A stretch of DNA of 64,000 nucleotides. Origin: Leucobacter chinensis. Lineage in GTDB: Bacteria; Actinomycetota; Actinomycetes; Actinomycetales; Microbacteriaceae. Shown here piece by piece: positions 53,995 to 63,267 of the stretch; positions within the stretch are counted from its first letter, which is position 1, and the number at the start of each line of letters is the position of its first letter. The notes below the pieces were generated by a model. It made no database searches and was not told where the DNA came from. It was given only the letters and a program-made list of their open reading frames with translations. Position numbers and translations under genes: made by a program. Where the stretch lies: contig NZ_JAHQZR010000002.1 of the NCBI RefSeq assembly GCF_019049105.1, forward strand, positions 62,001 to 126,000. The letters run 5' to 3'.

Positions 53995-54480
53995 ATGAAG
54001 AAAACAGAAGCACCCGAGTCGCATACCCGGCCAGGTAGAGCGACAAAACTCAATCAGCACTCGCGTGGACAGGTGTTGTATTTCAAGAGCGGGCACTGGG
54101 TTAAGCGGTGTCCTCAATGCAGGAAGGAATTCTCGACAAGGACAAAACAAGCTCTGTACTGCTCAGGAAATTGCCGACGAAAAAGTGAAGCTTCCGCTAA
54201 AGCCGTGAGTACCTGGATAAGCCAACAACTCATCACGCGGTGCGGCAACGAGAAGTGTAGGCGTCAGTTCGTCCCGGTCAATCATGCTCACAGATTCTGC
54301 TCACCCAAATGCCGGTCATCGGCCTGGCGACACCAAGGTGATCTTCAAGCACCTACGCCCTGCGCATGGTGCGGTACAGCGTTCTCTCCAGTGCGCGTCT
54401 CCCACCGATATTGCACGACTCACTGCAGGAAGACTGCACACCGAGCCTTAACCAACTCACAGAAGGAAAGAAACTCATGA
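53995..54480 (+). CDS. Triple zinc-finger protein coupled to the relaxase
   Basis: The 161-aa basic product has three similar Cys4-type units: CPQC...YCSGNC, CGNEKC...FCSPKC and CAWC...YCTTHC, each spaced by about 15-18 residues and followed by basic residues (residues about 39-60, 83-107, 123-146). Such units bind DNA or protein. Its stop overlaps the relaxase start (ATGA), so the two are made together. It may be an accessory factor for DNA processing at the transfer origin, which is inference. No strong ribosome site is seen. Confidence 0.7.
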   Translation: MKKTEAPESHTRPGRATKLNQHSRGQVLYFKSGHWVKRCPQCRKEFSTRTKQALYCSGNCRRKSEASAKAVSTWISQQLITRCGNEKCRRQFVPVNHAHRFCSPKCRSSAWRHQGDLQAPTPCAWCGTAFSPVRVSHRYCTTHCRKTAHRALTNSQKERNS

Positions 54481-57400
54481 TGACCATGACTCGAATTGGG
54501 GCAAGCCGTGACGCATGGGGGTATCTTCTCAACACTGTCGTCGATGCTCAAGGCGAAGAGAGAGCACAGTCGAAAAGCTCGTACTACACGGGCGACGGAA
54601 CTCCGCCTGGCCGGTGGATCGGCCAAGGCGCGACCGCTCTCGGTCTCACTGCTGCCGATCAAGCAGCCGAAGGCGAGCTGAAAGCCCTGTTCGGAGACGG
54701 GGTTCACCCGGTGACGAAAGCGCCGCTCGGTCGAGGGTTCGAAACCGCAGCCCCTCTAGAAGAGCGTGTCCAAGCACGGCTATTAGAAGTCCTCAACGAA
54801 AACAAAGGCGACCTCACCGACCTCGACGTCGATGCGCTCGCTGAATCATTAACCAATGAGGAACTCGCAAAACCCCAGAAGGAGTCCGTAGCCGGGTTCG
54901 AGTTCGTCTTTTCCCCACCAAAAAGCGTTTCATCGTGGTGGGCCATCGCCGACCCGGAACTGAAATCAAAGATTCAAGAAGCACACAGTGCAGCTATCGC
55001 GTCAGCCGTAGCCATGCTCGAAACAGACGTGATCCGCACCCGCACCGGAATGCAAGGCATCGCCCAAGTTGAAACCGGTGGGATTACCGCTGCCCTCTTT
55101 GACCACTGGGATTCCCGTGAGGGAGACCCTCAGCTCCACACCCACATGCTCGTCTCGAACAAAGTGCAAGCAGCCGATGGGAAATGGCGCACCATCGACT
55201 CCCGGGCACTCTATCCCGCGGTCTCCACCGCAGGTGCACACTATGACACGGTACTCATGGATGAACTCTCCGCGAGGCTCGGCGCAGACTGGACTACCCA
55301 AGATGTGCTCGAACACCCGAGTGAGTATCAGGCTTGGCTTGCACGTGAGCAGCGAGTCGATTCTCCAGCAGGCCGTTTCCAATTTTCACTCGACCGGGGA
55401 ACGAAACGGGGCTCGATTAAGTGGCAGCTTGCCGGTATCCCGCACGAGCTCAATGCTGAATTCTCGCAGCGTTCCGAAGCGATTAAAGAAGCAAAAGAAC
55501 GACGCATTGCCGAATACGTTCAGAAGTACGGCCACGCACCCTCGGCACAGCAAATCATTAAGTTCAGGCAACAGGCAACGCTCAGCACCAGGCGGGCAAA
55601 GATCATCCATTCGTTGAAAGACCTCACGCACAGTTGGCGAGAACGAGCAAAACCTCACGTCGGTGACTCATTCCTGGCCGCAGACAGGCTAATGCAGGCA
55701 GGAGCAAAACGGCTCGAAGAGTATCCGCTCTGGTCTTTCAGGCATGACGATATTTCTGCAAATGATGAGTTGCAGGCGGCCACATTCGCGCTCAGTGTGC
55801 TGGCAGAGGAGCGTTCAACATGGCGGCGAACGAACGCAGAAAAAGCCGTCTATGATGCGACAGCGCATTGGCGATTCAGATCCGACCAAGACCGGCGTGA
55901 AACCGTGAAGCGTATCACCAACCAGGTACTCGCCAACGCCATTGCGTTAACGCCTAAGAGCAAGCTGCGAACACCGACAAGATTCCAGACCAAAGACGGC
56001 GCCACTCACTTTCAACCAACCGCCCACGACCTTTACACCACAGCCGAAGTTTGGGATGCAGAAGAACGATTATTAAATGCCGGCAGACGAACTGACTGGG
56101 TCACCATTGACGAAGACGTCCTCGCGAGTCTCATCAATCAGCCAACCGGTGAGGAGCAGCTCATCCTTTCTGAGGATCAAGCTGAAGCAGTTACGAACAT
56201 CTCCCGCTCTGGAAGACTCGTCGACGTGCTCGTAGGGCCAGCAGGTGCAGGCAAAACCACAAGCCTTGAAAAGTTTCGCGAGGTTTGGGAGACCCAACAT
56301 GGGCCAGGGAGCGTGCGCGGTCTTGCGCCCACCGCTCGTGCCGCAGAGGTACTCGCCGAGTCTCTCGGCATTCAAACCGAGAACACAGCGAAATGGCTTT
56401 ACGAAACAGGGCAAGGCACGAGCGAGCGCGACGGGTTTAACTATGCGCTTTCGGCTGGCGATCTCCTTATCGTGGACGAAGCCTCAATTGCAGGAACCGT
56501 TGCTCTTGACGCGCTGCGGGCCCAAGCCGAAGAAGCCGGCGCAAAGCTGCTCCTTGTCGGCGACTGGGCACAACTCGCAGCCATCGACGCGGGCGGCGCG
56601 TTCGGGCTCCTTACCGCAGACCGGCCAGACGTCGCAGAGCTTTCATCGATCCACAGGTTCACAGCAGATTGGGAAGCAGACGCGTCAAAGCTTCTACGAC
56701 TCGGCAGAAGCGACGGCCTCGAAGCATACATTAAGAATGAACGCATCGAATGGGGACTCGACGAAACCATCATCACTGCCGCCGTTGACGCTTGGAAGCA
56801 AGACGAGACCACATTAAAGGGCGACAGTGACGCGACACTCACGTCGCTTCTCATCGCGCCAACCAACGACATGGTTGAAAAACTCAACGACATCGCACGA
56901 CAATGGCGCGTCAAGATCGGCGCAGTTGACGCGTCACAAACCGCTGACATTGTGTCGGGTGTCGCGTCACCAGGCGACAGGATCGTAACCAGGCAAAACG
57001 CGAGACATCTCAAAACCGACCATGACCGTTGGGTCAAGAACAACGACGAGTGGCTTGTTGAGTCGGTCGACCAACACACTGGCGACATCACTGTGTCGTC
57101 AGGCGAAGAGACAGTGACACTCCCCGCGTCCTATTGCCGCGACCACGTCCAACTGGCATATGCGACAACGGCACACCGTTCGCAAGGCCGCACCGTAGAC
57201 ACCGCGCACACCATCGTGGACAGTACCGCGTCACGCGAAACGTTCTACGTCTCAATGACCCGAGGCAAGTCACTCAACAAAGCGTATGTGATCGTTGACG
57301 AAGACGGTGCTCTTGGCGACAAACAGAACACTGGCGTGGTCAAAACCTGGCGCGAAGTACTTGACGGTGTCTTGCAGCAGCGAGGCGGTGACCTCGCCGC

Positions 57401-58406
57401 ACACGACACCCAAAAGCTTGAAGCAGAACGGCTCGGTTCAATCACACAGCTGTACGCCGAGTACCAGACGCTCATGAGTCATGCGTTTGCTGACGAGTGG
57501 TTCGATGTGCTGAAGCAACTCGATATTGTCACCGATGAGTCGATCGATCTTCCATCACTCGGGCCGCTCATGGCCAATATGAGCCGTATCGAGAAACTCG
57601 GTTTTGACGTGCCCGAAACTTTGCAACAGTTATTGAGGGAGCGTGAAACCGACTCTAGCCAAGACCTGCTTTCGGTGCTGCATTGGCGCACCAAGCAATT
57701 CGTCGCAGATACGGCCGAGAACACCACACACGAGCAACGATACGCACCGTTGCTCGAACAGTTCGATATCCATTTCGATGCAGACGCAACACAGATGCAG
57801 CAGCGTCGCTTCTACAGGTCACTTGAATCGCTCGAAAACACTGGCCGCAACGTTGAGGAAGAACTCCGCGAAATTCTCCTTTCCACCGACCGTACCAACA
57901 TCAAGAACTTGCCCGGATATCTGAGCACCCGTATCAACAGGCTCGGGAACATGAGCAGTCATGAACCGGTCACCCCAGCCCGGACAGTTTCTCCAGAACA
58001 ACGAAAGGTTGCAGGGCTCGTAGATGTTGCACCATACGTGAGCGACCCCGAATTTGCTGCAGCGCTGCAGGACAGGGAGACCGCGATCCAGCTCCGGGCA
58101 GAACTCATACTCGATGCTGCACTCGCTGAAGGTCACCCCTGGGTCAAAGCGCTCGGCACCCCAACGCCAGGTGCAGAAGCACAGTGGAGAAAAGACGCTG
58201 TAAGGGTTGCTTGTTATCGGGATCTCTACGGTATCGACGGTAACCACCCGGTGGGAGCACCGGAACCACAAAACCGGCTACGCACAGAACACAGGGATGA
58301 AGCGTTATCACCTTTCCGGGAGTGGCTCCAAGCCGCTCAGAAGCAACATTATCCGGTTACAAATACAGCAGCCGAGGCAACACAATCGCCCCAGTTACGG
58401 TATTAG
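54477..58406 (+). CDS. MobF-family relaxase-helicase (TraA/TrwC type)
   Basis: The 1309-aa protein should nick the element at oriT, stay bound to the 5' end and unwind the strand for conjugation. The N-terminal TrwC domain has candidate catalytic tyrosines in SSYYTGDG (residues about 38-39) and the metal-binding triad in GDPQLHTHMLVSNKV near 220. The RecD-like helicase part has Walker A VGPAGAGKTTSLEKF near 590, LLIVDEASIAG and the late motifs TTAHRSQGRTVD and FYVSMTRGKS near 905-930. The rest is helical. The start is ATG 54477, after AAGGAAAG. It overlaps the zinc-finger gene. Confidence 0.93.
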   Translation: MMTMTRIGASRDAWGYLLNTVVDAQGEERAQSKSSYYTGDGTPPGRWIGQGATALGLTAADQAAEGELKALFGDGVHPVTKAPLGRGFETAAPLEERVQARLLEVLNENKGDLTDLDVDALAESLTNEELAKPQKESVAGFEFVFSPPKSVSSWWAIADPELKSKIQEAHSAAIASAVAMLETDVIRTRTGMQGIAQVETGGITAALFDHWDSREGDPQLHTHMLVSNKVQAADGKWRTIDSRALYPAVSTAGAHYDTVLMDELSARLGADWTTQDVLEHPSEYQAWLAREQRVDSPAGRFQFSLDRGTKRGSIKWQLAGIPHELNAEFSQRSEAIKEAKERRIAEYVQKYGHAPSAQQIIKFRQQATLSTRRAKIIHSLKDLTHSWRERAKPHVGDSFLAADRLMQAGAKRLEEYPLWSFRHDDISANDELQAATFALSVLAEERSTWRRTNAEKAVYDATAHWRFRSDQDRRETVKRITNQVLANAIALTPKSKLRTPTRFQTKDGATHFQPTAHDLYTTAEVWDAEERLLNAGRRTDWVTIDEDVLASLINQPTGEEQLILSEDQAEAVTNISRSGRLVDVLVGPAGAGKTTSLEKFREVWETQHGPGSVRGLAPTARAAEVLAESLGIQTENTAKWLYETGQGTSERDGFNYALSAGDLLIVDEASIAGTVALDALRAQAEEAGAKLLLVGDWAQLAAIDAGGAFGLLTADRPDVAELSSIHRFTADWEADASKLLRLGRSDGLEAYIKNERIEWGLDETIITAAVDAWKQDETTLKGDSDATLTSLLIAPTNDMVEKLNDIARQWRVKIGAVDASQTADIVSGVASPGDRIVTRQNARHLKTDHDRWVKNNDEWLVESVDQHTGDITVSSGEETVTLPASYCRDHVQLAYATTAHRSQGRTVDTAHTIVDSTASRETFYVSMTRGKSLNKAYVIVDEDGALGDKQNTGVVKTWREVLDGVLQQRGGDLAAHDTQKLEAERLGSITQLYAEYQTLMSHAFADEWFDVLKQLDIVTDESIDLPSLGPLMANMSRIEKLGFDVPETLQQLLRERETDSSQDLLSVLHWRTKQFVADTAENTTHEQRYAPLLEQFDIHFDADATQMQQRRFYRSLESLENTGRNVEEELREILLSTDRTNIKNLPGYLSTRINRLGNMSSHEPVTPARTVSPEQRKVAGLVDVAPYVSDPEFAAALQDRETAIQLRAELILDAALAEGHPWVKALGTPTPGAEAQWRKDAVRVACYRDLYGIDGNHPVGAPEPQNRLRTEHRDEALSPFREWLQAAQKQHYPVTNTAAEATQSPQLRY
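56810..57330. repeat. Field of TGTCGC/GCGACA words, copy 3, inside the relaxase gene
   Basis: About seven such hexamers, with TGACGCGACACTCACGTCGC at the left end, lie in the helicase part of the relaxase gene. They are less dense than in the two membrane-protein genes but well above chance. Confidence 0.6.
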
Positions 58407-58564
58407 CCGATCAACCTGGCTCTGACTTACTCTGTCGCCAACCAAAGTGTAAGTTTTTGAGTGCGTGCAGAAGCACAATTCAGCTCCTGGTCCGTGCTGC
58501 GGAAACAGGAATTTTTTCATGATTGAATTCTCAGTCAGCAGGTCCGTCGAGGCACCTAAAATCT

Positions 58565-59002
58565 TTAGCCCGGTGATACCTCATAACCGCTTTGAATTGC
58601 TATCCGGTTCCACGCATTCATCAGGATTGAGATCCACGCCACTGCTGAGAGCTGTTCCGCTGTAAGCACGTTTGGGTCCATCGTCTGTGATGTTTTGGGA
58701 AGTTGAGTAACTTGCTCTGCAAGATATAGTGCAGCTTTCTCTTTTTCTGTAAAGTACTGTGACTCCCACCATGCGGGAAGCACAGCTAACCTGTCATTGG
58801 TTTCACCATTGCGTAGCGCGTCACGTGTGTGCAGTCGTAAACAAAAGGCGCATCCGTTGATTTGTGAGATTCTGATTTTAACGAGCTCAATGAGGCTGGC
58901 TTCCAAGCCGCAATCTTTTGCGGCTTCACTAACCTGCCCATTTAAAACTCCAAGCTGTTTATAGAGCTCAGGGTGAACTTTTCCAAGATTCACTGTTTTC
59001 AT
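58565..59002 (-). CDS. Carboxymuconolactone decarboxylase / AhpD-like family protein
   Basis: The 145-aa all-helical product carries the family motif CAFCLRLHTRDAL (Cys-x2-Cys...His, residues about 51-60), seen in alkylhydroperoxidase-like redox proteins. The ATG at 59002 follows AAGGAG by 7 nt and lies 1 nt after the cat stop, so it is coupled to cat. The start at 59020 would overlap cat. Its DNA is A/T-richer than the core chromosome. The link to chloramphenicol resistance is unknown. Confidence 0.85.
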   Translation of the reverse strand: MKTVNLGKVHPELYKQLGVLNGQVSEAAKDCGLEASLIELVKIRISQINGCAFCLRLHTRDALRNGETNDRLAVLPAWWESQYFTEKEKAALYLAEQVTQLPKTSQTMDPNVLTAEQLSAVAWISILMNAWNRIAIQSGYEVSPG

Positions 59003-59003
59003 T

Positions 59004-59675
59004 TCAAATCTCCTTCGCACTTAACCAGGTGCAGTCGTCGAACAGTGTTTGTAGTTCTGTAATGAACCTGCCGACGTGGAAACCATCAGCCGCTGCATGG
59101 TGAACCTGGAATGCAAGCGGCATACAAAGCTGCGTACTTTTCTCTACGTGACGCCCTAAGGTGACGATCGGGCTTAGATGGTCCCACGTATTTACATTCA
59201 AGTTAAAGGCTGAAAAGTTGGTCCATGGCAGGCTAGAAACGTTAAACACGTTTGCAGGAGGGTCTCCCATCGGGAACATTTGAGTTTCAGATCTTTCACT
59301 GTTCATCCGCGTGAGCGCTGCTTCGTGGAATGTCGAAAAATCATGATTGTACTCTGCCCAAATGTTTGCGAATGTTTCGGTTCTTTTATTGAACACGGTA
59401 AAAGAGGGGTGCACCGTTTCCCACACACGAGGTTCACTGTTCTCTCCGAGAAACATTTTGAATTCATCATGCTCGTTCACGATTGTGCTCAGAGCCCAAA
59501 TTTGCGCTATATATAGGCGAACACCGGTCTGCCGCACGGCTTCAACCATACGAGTAACATCCAGTTCAACTGTTACTGAGTAGGTGCAGGGCAAGGAATC
59601 TCGGTAAAAGGCGAAATGCTCAGAGCGCGCCCATGAATCAAGGTCGATCTTTCTCGATCGGGGAACGGGCATCAT
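59004..59675 (-). CDS. cat: Type A chloramphenicol O-acetyltransferase
   Basis: This enzyme acetylates chloramphenicol with acetyl-CoA and gives resistance. The product shows IDLDSWARSEHFAFYRD at the start, FTVFNKRTETFANIWAEYNHDF in the middle, SSLPWTNFSAFNLNV, and the catalytic motif QVHHAAADGFHVGRF near the C-terminus (His then Asp-Gly). I start at the ATG pair 59675/59672, which fits the family length of about 220 aa; GTG 59693 would add six residues. A structured leader precedes it. It is cargo of the integrative element. Confidence 0.93.
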   Translation of the reverse strand: MMPVPRSRKIDLDSWARSEHFAFYRDSLPCTYSVTVELDVTRMVEAVRQTGVRLYIAQIWALSTIVNEHDEFKMFLGENSEPRVWETVHPSFTVFNKRTETFANIWAEYNHDFSTFHEAALTRMNSERSETQMFPMGDPPANVFNVSSLPWTNFSAFNLNVNTWDHLSPIVTLGRHVEKSTQLCMPLAFQVHHAAADGFHVGRFITELQTLFDDCTWLSAKEI

Positions 59676-59815
59676 CCTGTCTCTGGTTGTCACACCATAA
59701 GCTTATCTGGACCACCGAGTTTCAGAGACAAACGTCCAGAAAGCACCTGCACGATGAAGGTTTCCTTCGTGCAAGCGGGCCCCCAAAAGGGTGCAATACA
59801 AAAATAGCCCGCCGG
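59676..59815 (-). promoter_or_regulatory. Structured leader of cat, possible attenuator
   Basis: On the - strand three hairpins occur: GCGGGC/GCCCGC (59775-59812), TGCACGA/TCGTGCA (59748-59773) and CTGGAC/GTCCAG (59707-59739). An alternative pairing GTCTCTG (59723-59729) with CAGAGAC (59679-59685) would cover the region just before the cat start. A short open frame from TTG runs through the leader. This fits drug-induced translation attenuation, as known for other cat genes; the mechanism here is inferred. Confidence 0.5.
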
Positions 59816-59827
59816 TCTTTGCTTTTC

Positions 59828-60145
59828 TTAGACAATGCACACCACTGTCCCAACAGTCCCGTCACACGCCCAATCCTCAGGTGCGGCGGCTAACTGCGCG
59901 TCATCACTCAAATCCAACGTGAGCTCTGATTGTTTCCGGGTTTCTTCGTCCACTGAAAAGTTGACGTCGTAATCACCGGCCCCAGACTCTGTCACCTGAA
60001 AGCTCGCATTCGGTTCAGCCCTGGATCGGTCACCATTTTAAGAGCGCTGTTTTCGAGACCCCGATACCTTGCAAGTATGTGTCTGGGGGACCTGGCTGGC
60101 GAATGCGACGGTGTCCTTTCTGAACTCTTCCAAGTTTTTAGCCAT
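59828..60145 (-). CDS. Unrecognised 105-aa open frame
   Basis: The frame begins MAKNLEEFRKDTVAFASQVP at ATG 60145, with AAGGAA close upstream, and runs without a stop to TAA 59828. The product is acidic and polar in the middle (DYDVNFSVDEETRKQSELTL) and ends EDWACDGTVGTVVCIV, with a Trp, two Cys and several Thr near the C-terminus. That tail loosely recalls the W-x-C...G-T-V-x-C cores of actagardine-type lantibiotics. No modification enzyme is in the window, however. It lies upstream of cat on the same strand. Confidence 0.45.
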
Positions 60146-60229
60146 GTTCCTTATCTTCCATGCCAGTCCCTCATAACTGGCGGAAAGGAGTCGAGCAAAG
60201 TTTCAGTAGACCCTATAGATTCCTCCTGG

Positions 60230-61742
60230 TCAGTGGCTTTCCCCTAGCCCACCGGTAAGCCGAGCATGGAACACAGTCGTGTAGTCGTTCATGCCGAGAA
60301 ACTCGACCCGTTTGCCGTAGTGCTCATACTTGGCCTCTATCGCGTCGAGCGCGGCGACGGTCGACGCATCCCAGACATGCGACTTCGAGAGATCGATGAC
60401 CACCCGGTCGGGGTCAGCGCCGTACTCGAACATCGTGGTCAGATCATTGCTCGAGGCAAACAGCAGCTGCCCCTCGACGGTGTAGTGCGCGACCTGAGCG
60501 CCGTCGCGTTCGGTGACCTCGCGGGTGACGTCGACGAGGTGCGCGACGCGGCGCACGAACATGATCGCAGCGACGAACACGCCGACGATCACGCCGATCG
60601 CGAGGTTGTGGGTCGCGACGACCACGGCGACGGTGATGACCATGACGGCGGTCTCGCTCTTCGGCATCCGCTTGAGGGTAGACAGCTTGATGGAGTGCCA
60701 GTCGAAGGTGCCGACGGAGACTGTGATCATGACCGCGACCAGAGCGGCCATCGGGATGATCGCGACCACGTCGCCGAGGACCACGATGAGGATCAGCAGG
60801 AACACGCCTGCCAGGAACGTCGAGATGCGGGAGCGCGCCCCGGACACCTTCACATTGATCATGGTCTGGCCGATCATCGCGCATCCGCCCATGCCGCCAA
60901 ACAGGCCCGACGCGATGTTCGCGACTCCCTGCCCCCAGGACTCGCGGGTCTTATTCGAGTGAGTGTCGGTGACATCGTCCACGAGCTTCGCGGTCATAAG
61001 CGATTCCATGAGCCCGACGAGTGCCATTGCCAGAGCGCAGGGGGCGATGATCGTCAGCGTCTCCCAGGTGAGCGGTACGTTCGGGATGAACAGCTCCGGC
61101 AGGCTGCGCGGCAGTTCGCCTTGGTCACCGACGGTCGGCACGTTGATCGCGAACACGACCACCGCGGCTGTCACGATGACGATCGACACCAGCGGTGCCG
61201 GGACCACCTTGGTGACCTTCGGCATGAACACCATGATCACCAGTCCGACCGCGACGAGCGGGTACACCATCCAGGGAACGCCGAGCAGCTGAGGCAGCTG
61301 CGCCGTGAAGATCAGGATCGCCAAGGCATTGACGAAGCCGACCATGACGCTGCGCGGGATAAACCGCATGAGCTTCGCGACGCCGAGCACCGCGAGCACG
61401 ATCTGCAGGACCCCGGCGAGCAGCACGGTAATCCATGCCGTACTCGCGTGCCACGGGGGCAATAACCAGCGCGATCGCACCGGTCGCCGCCGTGATCATG
61501 GCGGGGCGACCGCCGACGAACGCGATCGTCACCGCCATGACGAACGACGAGAACAGCCCGACCCTCGGATCGACCCCAGCGATGATCGAGAAGGAGATCG
61601 CCTCCGGAATCAGCGCCAGCGCCACCACGAGACCGGCCAGGACCTCGCGCGTGAAGATCCGCGGACTCTTCAGCGCAGTGAGCACCGAGGGCTCTGGCCG
61701 GTACCGGCCCCGGCCGTCGTCGGTCGTGGTCACTGTTCTCAT
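60230..61742 (-). pseudogene. SulP-family anion transporter with STAS domain, frameshifted
   Basis: SulP proteins carry sulfate, bicarbonate or other anions. The N-terminal part starts at ATG 61742 ([10 protein letters not shown]), with GGAGG upstream, and has the family block [28 protein letters not shown]. Near 61440 the reading shifts by one base; the rest of the membrane domain ([47 protein letters not shown]) and the C-terminal STAS domain (VVIDLSKSHVWDASTVAALD) continue in another frame to 60230. A sequencing error or a true frameshift are both possible. The gene is G/C-richer than its neighbours and divergent from a MerR gene. Confidence 0.85.
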
Positions 61743-61883
61743 GGGCAGGCCTCCAGAAAGAGAATGGGTCCGATATGACATCATCGAAAGAGTGAGTGCG
61801 CGTCGAAGCGCGCCTGACAGCACCCCGCTAGGGGCCGGAAGTCGTGATGAAACCCGCCAGAACATGCAGGCACGAAACCAACC

Positions 61884-61898
61884 CTAACGTAACGTGAG
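61884..61898. promoter_or_regulatory. Candidate MerR operator between the SulP and merR genes
   Basis: CTAACGTAACGTGAG is a 15-bp palindrome with one mismatch, located in the divergent promoter region. MerR proteins bind such dyads between -35 and -10 elements. Assignment to the adjacent MerR is inference. Confidence 0.45.
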
Positions 61899-61943
61899 TG
61901 TTGCAGGCAAACCGAAAGGAGCTGCGCTATACCTGGAGTTGGA

Positions 61944-62312
61944 ATGATACAGATCGGCGAATTGGCTGAGCGAACCGAGCTGTCATTGAGGACGCTGCGC
62001 CACTACGACGAGATCGGCCTTTTGGAGCCTTCAGGGCGCTCCGAAGGGGGTTTTCGCCTCTACACCGAGGACGACTACGAACGGCTCATGCTCATTCGCA
62101 GGATGAAACCGCTCGGCTATTCCCTGGAACAGATGCGTGACCTGCTGCGCGCACTGGACGCGACCCGAGCCGAGAACACTGTCGGCGTTGAAGCTGTACA
62201 ACTACTCGCTGAATTCCTGACCGACGCCGAGCAGCGACGAGCAAGGCTCGAGAAGCAGCTCTCCGCTGCGGACGAGTTTATTGGCCTGCTGGGTGAGCAC
62301 ATCAGGCCCTGA
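61944..62312 (+). CDS. MerR-family transcriptional regulator
   Basis: The 122-aa product has the winged helix-turn-helix MIQIGELAERTELSLRTLRHYDEIGLLEPSGRSEGGFRLY split over residues 1-42, the second wing region RRMKPLGYSLEQMRDLL, and a C-terminal dimerisation coiled coil (about 80-115). There is no Cys, so it is not a mercury- or copper-type sensor. GGAG lies 5 nt before the ATG. Its divergent place next to the SulP gene suggests it controls that transporter. Confidence 0.93.
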   Translation: MIQIGELAERTELSLRTLRHYDEIGLLEPSGRSEGGFRLYTEDDYERLMLIRRMKPLGYSLEQMRDLLRALDATRAENTVGVEAVQLLAEFLTDAEQRRARLEKQLSAADEFIGLLGEHIRP

Positions 62313-62378
62313 TCCCGCCCGAAAGCGATACCACACGGTCAAGGTGATACTCAGAATTACTTTGTCGCGCACAGAGAA

Positions 62379-62411
62379 AAGGTGGGGGTCCCAACGGGTG
62401 ACCCCCACCTT
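62379..62411. terminator. Bidirectional terminator between merR and the ssb-like gene
   Basis: AAGGTGGGGGTC and GACCCCCACCTT form a perfect 12-bp stem with a 9-nt loop between convergent genes. Confidence 0.8.
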
Positions 62412-62424
62412 GAGTGCTCTGGCA

Positions 62425-63225
62425 CTACCGCGCGTAAGACTGCGCGATTGGCTGCTGCCCCGAAACAGTCATGTTCTCAGGGCTGTGAAGCTTTTCAGCG
62501 TCACGCCAAGAAAGGGCGGGCCCATCACCCACACCTTCACCCATGACACTTGTCAGGTACAGGTATTCCGTCATGGGAAGCCTCGCCTGCATCACCGCTG
62601 CATTAACTGATATTTGAGCTTCTTCCGGCGTGGCCGCATCAGCGAAAGCAGCCAGGATTACAGCCTCGGTCTGCTCGCTCATTCGCTGTGCTTCAACGAG
62701 TTCACCAAGTCGATGCTCCAGTTTCTGGGAGGCTCTACGATATTTTGAGATATCTGCCTCCGCAGCAGTTTCTTTTCGCGGTTGTTCCCCTACGCTTCGC
62801 TGGTTGGTTTGCTCGGCAGTTTGCGTGCGTGTGTTCGCCTTCGTTTGATGGGGTGTGCGATCAATCTGGGCTTTCACTCTGGTTCCGTCGAACCCGAAAG
62901 AATCTACCCAGAAAGAGGTAGAAGTAACGACTCGGCCGTCAGCCAGTTCTTTCTGGGTTTCTTTCCCCAGCTGTCCAACGACGATGATGGGGTCTCCCGC
63001 CTGAAACGTCTCGTTGAACCGTACAGCGTTACTGCCTCGAACCATCACATCATTGTGCCAAATCGTTTCAGGCTCAGCCCACACTGGCTTGCCCTGCATA
63101 TCGTACGTAGGTGGCGCGAACTTCTTCTCTGCCAGGGAAATGATCGCGAGTGCATCTTTCCCATTTTCCTGATCCTGAGGGAAGAATTTGATTTCTTTAC
63201 CGATATTGCCTTTGATTGCTTCCAT
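62425..63225 (-). CDS. Single-stranded DNA-binding protein-like (element type)
   Basis: The 266-aa product has an N-terminal OB-fold of SSB type: MEAIKGNIGKEIKFFPQD, ETIWHNDVMVRGSNAVRF (residues about 55-72) and DPIIVVGQLGKETQKE. A Gln/Thr-rich linker and a helical C-terminal domain (RASQKLEHRLGELVEAQRMSEQTEAV) replace the usual acidic SSB tail. I chose ATG 63225, with GGAGAGG upstream. It likely coats single-stranded element DNA during transfer or replication. Confidence 0.8.
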   Translation of the reverse strand: MEAIKGNIGKEIKFFPQDQENGKDALAIISLAEKKFAPPTYDMQGKPVWAEPETIWHNDVMVRGSNAVRFNETFQAGDPIIVVGQLGKETQKELADGRVVTSTSFWVDSFGFDGTRVKAQIDRTPHQTKANTRTQTAEQTNQRSVGEQPRKETAAEADISKYRRASQKLEHRLGELVEAQRMSEQTEAVILAAFADAATPEEAQISVNAAVMQARLPMTEYLYLTSVMGEGVGDGPALSWRDAEKLHSPENMTVSGQQPIAQSYAR

Positions 63226-63267
63226 GGTGTCCTCTCCGAGCCCGGCTTTGGGTCTCACTGAGAAGAG

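Noticed and set aside
60019-60145. Possible IS3-type orfA remnant starting MAKNLEEFRKDTVAF
   Set aside because: On careful reading the frame continues without a stop to 59828 and the sequence after the first 15 residues has no transposase helix-turn-helix. It is kept as an unrecognised 105-aa frame.
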